From Victivallales bacterium (lineage in GTDB: Bacteria > Verrucomicrobiota > Lentisphaeria > Victivallales > JAADHT01), in NCBI GenBank assembly GCA_016930955.1, contig JAFGFR010000054.1, forward strand, positions 1 to 11,346: a stretch of 11,346 nt of DNA, in the 5' to 3' direction. A model generated the notes under the pieces. It worked only from the letters and a program-made list of their open reading frames with translations. It did no database searches and had not been told where the DNA came from. Position numbers and translations under genes: made by a program. Below are positions 7,715-11,346 of the stretch, piece after piece (position 1 is the first letter of the stretch; each line of letters starts with the position of its first letter).

Positions 7715-7742
7715 AATATACCCCAGTTTTTTTATTTGTAAA
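7715..7742 (-). promoter_or_regulatory. Sigma70-type promoter of bamA
   Basis: On the minus strand, -35 TTTACA (7737-7742) and -10 TATATT (7715-7720) each differ from consensus at one position and are separated by 16 nt. Transcription would start near 7708, leaving a leader of about 60 nt before the bamA start. An A/T-rich inverted repeat (TTCTTTT-TC-AAAAGAA on the plus strand, 7754-7769) lies 11 nt upstream of the -35 and could be an UP-like element or an operator. Confidence 0.65.
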
Positions 7743-7916
7743 CCTCACATAAGTTCTTTTTCAAAAGAAAAACACAATTCTAGCATTCGCGCAAAAAGGG
7801 TATGCCGACGACGAGTTGATGGCCGGGTGCAAAAAGCAATATCCGCATAGCGGCGCCTGGGGCAACAGGCTCCTCCACACCAAACCACGGCGGCAGATTT
7901 CCCGAGTCCACCGTTG

Positions 7917-9029
7917 TTATTCTATCTTGGCTCTGGGAGATTGTGAGCATAATATATCTTCGAATTTTGCGCATGCCTTTTTGAAGGAGAAGCGAGAGGC
8001 GGCATCAAGCGCCCTGCGTCTGATTTGGAGAAGTTCTTCATCTGGGGTTTTGCATATGGTTTCAATAGCTGCTGCGGTGGCGGTGGCATCATGTTCCGGG
8101 ACGAAATATGCAAAATCGTCAGTGTCGGAAAAGTCTCTGTAGCTTTGTATGGAGCTAAGCACAGGTATCATGCCGCAGCTCATCGCCTCCAGCGCTGGCA
8201 GCCCGAAACCCTCGCCCTCGGTCGAGTTCGAGACAAATATCTGCGAACTTCGCAGAATTTCGCCGAGCTGGCCAGGTCTGATGTTCTCATAGCATCGGTC
8301 TATGAATCCCGCACTCCTCTCGAAGTCTGTTATCTCCGGCGCCACGCGGATAAACTCAAGACGCAGGCCGCGTTCTTTGGCAAGCTTGACGGCCTTGAAT
8401 GTGGTCTCGACACCTTTGAAAGAGACCTTCAGCGGCCCGACGCTGACAACACGCGTAGGCCCGCCTTCAGCAGGCGGCTTGAACTCTTGGGGCGGGTAGA
8501 AGTATTCGTTGTGTATCCCGTTCTCGCACAGCAGTGCCTCCCTGCCGTAGCGCTCTTGCACGCGTCGCTGGATGTGTTTGGACACCACCACAAGCACGGA
8601 AGGAAGCCTGTAGACGGCATCAATCTTGGCAATCTTCTTTTTCCAACCGTACTTTTTCCTTGCGATTCTGAATTTATGCATCAGTCCCTTGCCCTTCAGC
8701 CTTGGAGGCAGCACCTCACCGTTCACACGCTGCTCGAGGTCAGTGATTTCGAAGCCTTGGCAGAAGTGGACCACTTCGCCCCTGCTGGAGAACCATGCGT
8801 CCATCACCTCACGCGGGGTCGTCGCCACTATTCGGTCGCATTCGGGGATATTAGACGGCTTGAAATCACGGACAAGTGTCACTTCAAGCATCCCGGAGAG
8901 CTTGCCTGAATCATCCTGGACAAGGAAATCCACCCGATGCCCGCAGCCACGCAAATAAAGGGCGTATTCCATGAGAAGCCGTCTGCCCCCAGAGAAGTTC
9001 ATGTTGTCGCTCAGGAAGACGAAGTGCAT
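7917..9029 (-). CDS. Glycosyltransferase, family 4 (GT-B fold)
   Basis: A 370-aa retaining glycosyltransferase that would transfer a sugar from a nucleotide donor, probably to an envelope polysaccharide or glycolipid; donor and acceptor cannot be read from the sequence. The N-terminal domain opens with a beta-strand and glycine loop ('NFSGGRRLLMEYALYLRGCGH'). The C-terminal donor-binding domain has 'VSVGPLKVSFKG' (195-206) and the EX7E motif, with Glu273 and Glu281 in 'EGEGFGLPALEAMSCG'. No signal peptide or transmembrane helix is seen, so it is cytoplasmic or peripheral. The ATG at 9029 lies inside the end of nadC (19-nt overlap) with GGAG 8 nt upstream (9038-9041), so the two are co-transcribed. 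The C-terminus reaches the usual helix ('FSFKKACAKFEDIL'), so the gene looks complete. Confidence 0.92.
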   Translation of the reverse strand: MHFVFLSDNMNFSGGRRLLMEYALYLRGCGHRVDFLVQDDSGKLSGMLEVTLVRDFKPSNIPECDRIVATTPREVMDAWFSSRGEVVHFCQGFEITDLEQRVNGEVLPPRLKGKGLMHKFRIARKKYGWKKKIAKIDAVYRLPSVLVVVSKHIQRRVQERYGREALLCENGIHNEYFYPPQEFKPPAEGGPTRVVSVGPLKVSFKGVETTFKAVKLAKERGLRLEFIRVAPEITDFERSAGFIDRCYENIRPGQLGEILRSSQIFVSNSTEGEGFGLPALEAMSCGMIPVLSSIQSYRDFSDTDDFAYFVPEHDATATAAAIETICKTPDEELLQIRRRALDAASRFSFKKACAKFEDILCSQSPRAKIE

Positions 9030-9898
9030 GGGATAATCTCCATCGACAGGTCGATTGCCTTGACCGAATGCGTCAGTGCGCCGCAGGAGATGTAGTCCAC
9101 CCCGGCGGCTGCCAGAGATGAAAGTCTATCCTCCGTGATCCCGCCGCTGGCCTCGAGTTTCGAACGCCCGGAGTTCAGCTCCACCGCCTGTGCCACAGTG
9201 GAATCGTCCATGTTGTCAAGGAGCACATAGTCTGCACCGGCCTCTACAGCTTCACAGACCTCATCGAGAGTGTCCGCTTCAACCTCGATCTCCAGTCCAG
9301 GGAAACGTTTCCTTGCACGCTCGACCGACCTGCCTATGCCCCCGGAACCCTCCAGACCCGCAAGCTCACGGTGGTTGTCCTTCACTAGCACCCTGTCGTA
9401 TAGCCCTATTCGGTGGTTGCTCCCGCCGCCTGCCCTTACCGCGTACTTTTCCAGATCCCGCCAGCCGGGGGTCGTCTTTCGGGTGTCGAGAATCCTCGTG
9501 CCGCTACCCTCGACTGCCTTTGCGAATCTCGCAGATACCGTGGCAATCCCGCAGAGCCGCTGCAAGAAATTCAATGCCGTCCTCTCGCCGGTGAGAAGAC
9601 TCGCGGCATCGCCTTCCAATCGTGCAATCTCAGAATATGCCGCCACGTAATCCCCGTCGTCGACCATGGCCGAGAACGTCAGCCTGGCATCAACGGCCTT
9701 GAAAACCGCCTCGGCAACCGGAAGCCCCGCTACGACACAGTCCTCCTTGGTGATGATGCGCGCCTCGGCGACCAAACCCTCGGGAACCACAGAAAGCGAA
9801 GTCACATCCCCGACGTCACCAAGATCCTCGGCCAGGGCAAGACGCACCAAAACCCCTGCCCTTTCCCGGTCAAGTCCAGCAATCCCGCTCATGCCCAT
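9011..9898 (-). CDS. nadC: Nicotinate-nucleotide pyrophosphorylase (quinolinate phosphoribosyltransferase)
   Basis: NadC converts quinolinate and PRPP into nicotinate mononucleotide, CO2 and pyrophosphate in de novo NAD synthesis in the cytoplasm. The 295-aa length is typical. Visible family motifs are ERTALNFLQRLCGIAT (105-120), DTRKTTPGWR (138-147, quinolinate-binding Arg140/Lys141), GGGSNHRIGLYD (157-168), KDNH (173-176), EVEADT (205-210), LLDNM (226-230) and EASGGI (249-254). nadA and nadB are not in the window. The ATG at 9898 has only a weak ribosome site (GGGA about 10 nt upstream); a second ATG two codons later is possible. It heads a unit with the glycosyltransferase gene and is divergent from the gene at 10036. 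Confidence 0.97.
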   Translation of the reverse strand: MGMSGIAGLDRERAGVLVRLALAEDLGDVGDVTSLSVVPEGLVAEARIITKEDCVVAGLPVAEAVFKAVDARLTFSAMVDDGDYVAAYSEIARLEGDAASLLTGERTALNFLQRLCGIATVSARFAKAVEGSGTRILDTRKTTPGWRDLEKYAVRAGGGSNHRIGLYDRVLVKDNHRELAGLEGSGGIGRSVERARKRFPGLEIEVEADTLDEVCEAVEAGADYVLLDNMDDSTVAQAVELNSGRSKLEASGGITEDRLSSLAAAGVDYISCGALTHSVKAIDLSMEIIPCTSSS

Positions 9899-10035
9899 AA
9901 CCGTAATTCCCTATTATTTCCAGTTATTATTAAAAGCACCATGGAAACCCGCACAACATTAAAGTACATTACTGCTTCGCCTATGCAACAAGCACTTTTC
10001 AAAATGCGGATAATGTTTCAAGCAAGGTGCATCAT

Positions 10036-10785
10036 ATGACTGAAAACGAAACAATACACGAGTTGCCGGAGAAGAAGAGGAGAAAAGTCCTTTTTGGCTG
10101 CCTCCTTGCAGCTCTGCTTACGATTGTCGCCTGTCTGGTGATAGTGACAATTCTGTTGTACTCGTGTTTCGACCATGAGCCTTTGGAGGAGGTCGCCCGC
10201 ATCCCCGACACGCGTCACCTCGAGAGTTTGATGAACAAGTTCTACATTTCCTCCGAGTCCAAAGACTCCGACAAGGCACTACAGATAATGGGTCTGCTGA
10301 TGCAGCAATCCATGACGCTTGAGCTTTCGGGCGAAGAAGTTAATGCCCTGCTTGAATACTCGGTCATAGCCTCCAGACCCTATCTGGCGACACGGCTGCC
10401 GAATTTTAAGCTTTCCGACGCACGCTTCAAGGACGGCACGCTTCAGGCAGAAGGCTCCTACGACACCGAAACAAAAACACCATTCGGGAAATATCTCAAC
10501 ATAAAAATCCGCCTTGTCCCAAAGATCAAGGACGAGAAGTTCATTGCCGAAGTCAGACACCTCTCCGTTGGCAGTGGCGTAGTCTCTGGAAGATCACTGC
10601 AGAACTCTATCAACCGCAAGCTGGATACCTTCGCCAAATCCCAGACCGGGGAAGAAATTCTCGAAGTCATCCAGGAACTCGATATCAAGGACGACACACT
10701 GACCATAACCTTCAATCCGCGTCAGATGACCATGTTCCTTTCAAAGAAGCTTAAATATGCTTCCGACATAAACATTACAGAATGA
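10036..10785 (+). CDS. Single-pass membrane protein with extracytoplasmic domain, unknown function
   Basis: A 249-aa protein with a charged cytoplasmic N-terminus (EKKRRK, 12-17), one transmembrane helix at about 19-42 and an extracytoplasmic remainder. After a linker (45-90) the domain has the pattern 'LELSGEEVNALL' (95-106), then strands with 'FKDGTLQAEGSY' and 'LNIKIRLVPKI', and a helix near 185-213. This alternation, with an early (S/T)xEExNALL motif, recalls DUF2140/YpmS-like and other lipid-binding-type envelope domains; that is a resemblance only. The ATG at 10036 is preferred over the in-frame GTG at 10027 because AAGG (10024-10027) sits 8 nt upstream of it. mtnA follows after 16 nt, so they are probably co-transcribed, without an evident functional link. 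Confidence 0.82.
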   Translation: MTENETIHELPEKKRRKVLFGCLLAALLTIVACLVIVTILLYSCFDHEPLEEVARIPDTRHLESLMNKFYISSESKDSDKALQIMGLLMQQSMTLELSGEEVNALLEYSVIASRPYLATRLPNFKLSDARFKDGTLQAEGSYDTETKTPFGKYLNIKIRLVPKIKDEKFIAEVRHLSVGSGVVSGRSLQNSINRKLDTFAKSQTGEEILEVIQELDIKDDTLTITFNPRQMTMFLSKKLKYASDINITE

Positions 10786-10801
10786 TTTCAGGACCTTTGC
10801 C

Positions 10802-11346
10802 ATGGATGCAGTTAGATGGGTGACATGTGACGGCGAGGTGCTTGCGGGCATCCCTGAGGACCGACAGCTAATGCTCAAGCCCGGCAAGCTCAGGCTGATT
10901 GACCAGACTAAGCTCCCGATGTCGCGTCACTACATCCAGACCGACGATATCGGCGAGGTGCATGACGCGATCAGCCGCCTTGTCGTCCGCGGCGCCCCAG
11001 CAATCGGATGCGCCGCAGCCCTCGGACTTGCCGCGGCTGCAGCCCATATCGGCTCCAAAGACCCAGAGGACTTCATCCGCGAAATTCGCAGCATGGCTGA
11101 ATTCCTTGCATCTTCACGCCCCACGGCAGTCAACCTCGAGTGGGCCCTCAACCGTTGTGTCCGCGGAATCGAGAAAGATACCCCGCCCAACACGCAAGCG
11201 ATTAAGACCTCGTTGCTGGAGGAGGCCCTGGGAATTCTCGAGGAAGACATCCGGATGTGCCGTGACATCGGCAGGCATGGACTTGCGCTCCTCAAAAACG
11301 GCTTCACTGTGCTGACCCACTGCAATGCCGGCGCGCTGGCCACCGC
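10802..11346 (+). CDS. mtnA: S-methyl-5-thioribose-1-phosphate isomerase, 5' part
   Basis: MtnA isomerises methylthioribose-1-phosphate to methylthioribulose-1-phosphate in the methionine salvage pathway. Only the first 181 complete codons are inside the window; the frame stays open to the edge, and about half of the usual 340-370 aa is missing. Family motifs visible are LIDQTKLP (32-39), RGAPAIG (63-69), SRPTAVNLEWAL (105-116) and LTHCNAGALAT (171-181). Cys174 in the last probably corresponds to the catalytic Cys of characterised MtnA enzymes. The start ATG at 10802 has AGGA 8 nt upstream (10790-10793) and lies 16 nt after the preceding stop. The related eIF2B-like and ribose-1,5-bisphosphate isomerases share the fold, but the motif set favours MtnA. 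Confidence 0.93.
   Translation, partial: MDAVRWVTCDGEVLAGIPEDRQLMLKPGKLRLIDQTKLPMSRHYIQTDDIGEVHDAISRLVVRGAPAIGCAAALGLAAAAAHIGSKDPEDFIREIRSMAEFLASSRPTAVNLEWALNRCVRGIEKDTPPNTQAIKTSLLEEALGILEEDIRMCRDIGRHGLALLKNGFTVLTHCNAGALAT

Noticed and set aside
7843..7870. Hairpins after the glycosyltransferase gene as a terminator (GCCTG/CAGGC and CCGC/GCGG, with TTTTT further on)
   Set aside because: The stems are only 4-5 bp and the T-run is separated from them by several bases; too weak to call.
8025..8909. 294-codon + strand ORF opposite the glycosyltransferase
   Set aside because: It is a mirror frame of a gene with clear GT4 motifs, with no domain of its own.
10930..11343. ORFs opposite and out of frame over the last 450 bases
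   Set aside because: They are shadows of the truncated mtnA gene, whose frame is open to the window edge and carries the family motifs.

Overview
The window is a dense bacterial chromosomal segment with moderately high GC. A BamA-type outer-membrane assembly protein shows that the organism is Gram-negative (diderm). I cannot name the phylum with confidence. The Cys-His repeat/radical SAM locus and the gene mix would suit a PVC-group lineage such as Lentisphaerota, but that is only an impression. There are no rRNA or tRNA genes, CRISPR arrays, insertion sequences or phage genes.

Region 1 (2-3993, + strand) is the most interesting part: a compact three-gene operon. (a) A DUF2207-like membrane protein has an exported N-terminal domain, one internal transmembrane helix and a cytoplasmic part that ends in a pure Cys-His-Ser-Ala repeat tail (one CHDA, six CHSA, one closing Cys). 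(b) It overlaps by 4 nt a radical SAM enzyme with an N-terminal PqqD-like peptide-recognition domain and a C-terminal SPASM domain. (c) With no gap there follows an unrecognised four-helix membrane protein. The repeat tail looks like the substrate of the radical SAM enzyme, making this a probable peptide-modification (RiPP-like) system in which the modified segment is the tail of a large membrane protein rather than a small precursor.

Region 2 (about 3994-9898, - strand), read in transcription order 9898 to 4174: nadC (quinolinate phosphoribosyltransferase), a GT4-type glycosyltransferase overlapping nadC by 19 nt, bamA behind its own good sigma70-type promoter, then a DRE-TIM (HMGL-like) aldolase. 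The aldolase converges on the radical SAM operon.

Region 3 (10036-11346, + strand) is divergent from nadC. It holds a single-pass membrane protein of unknown function and, 16 nt later, the 5' part of mtnA (methylthioribose-1-phosphate isomerase), cut by the window edge.

Apart from the radical SAM operon, the genes are ordinary metabolic or envelope functions with no obvious shared pathway.
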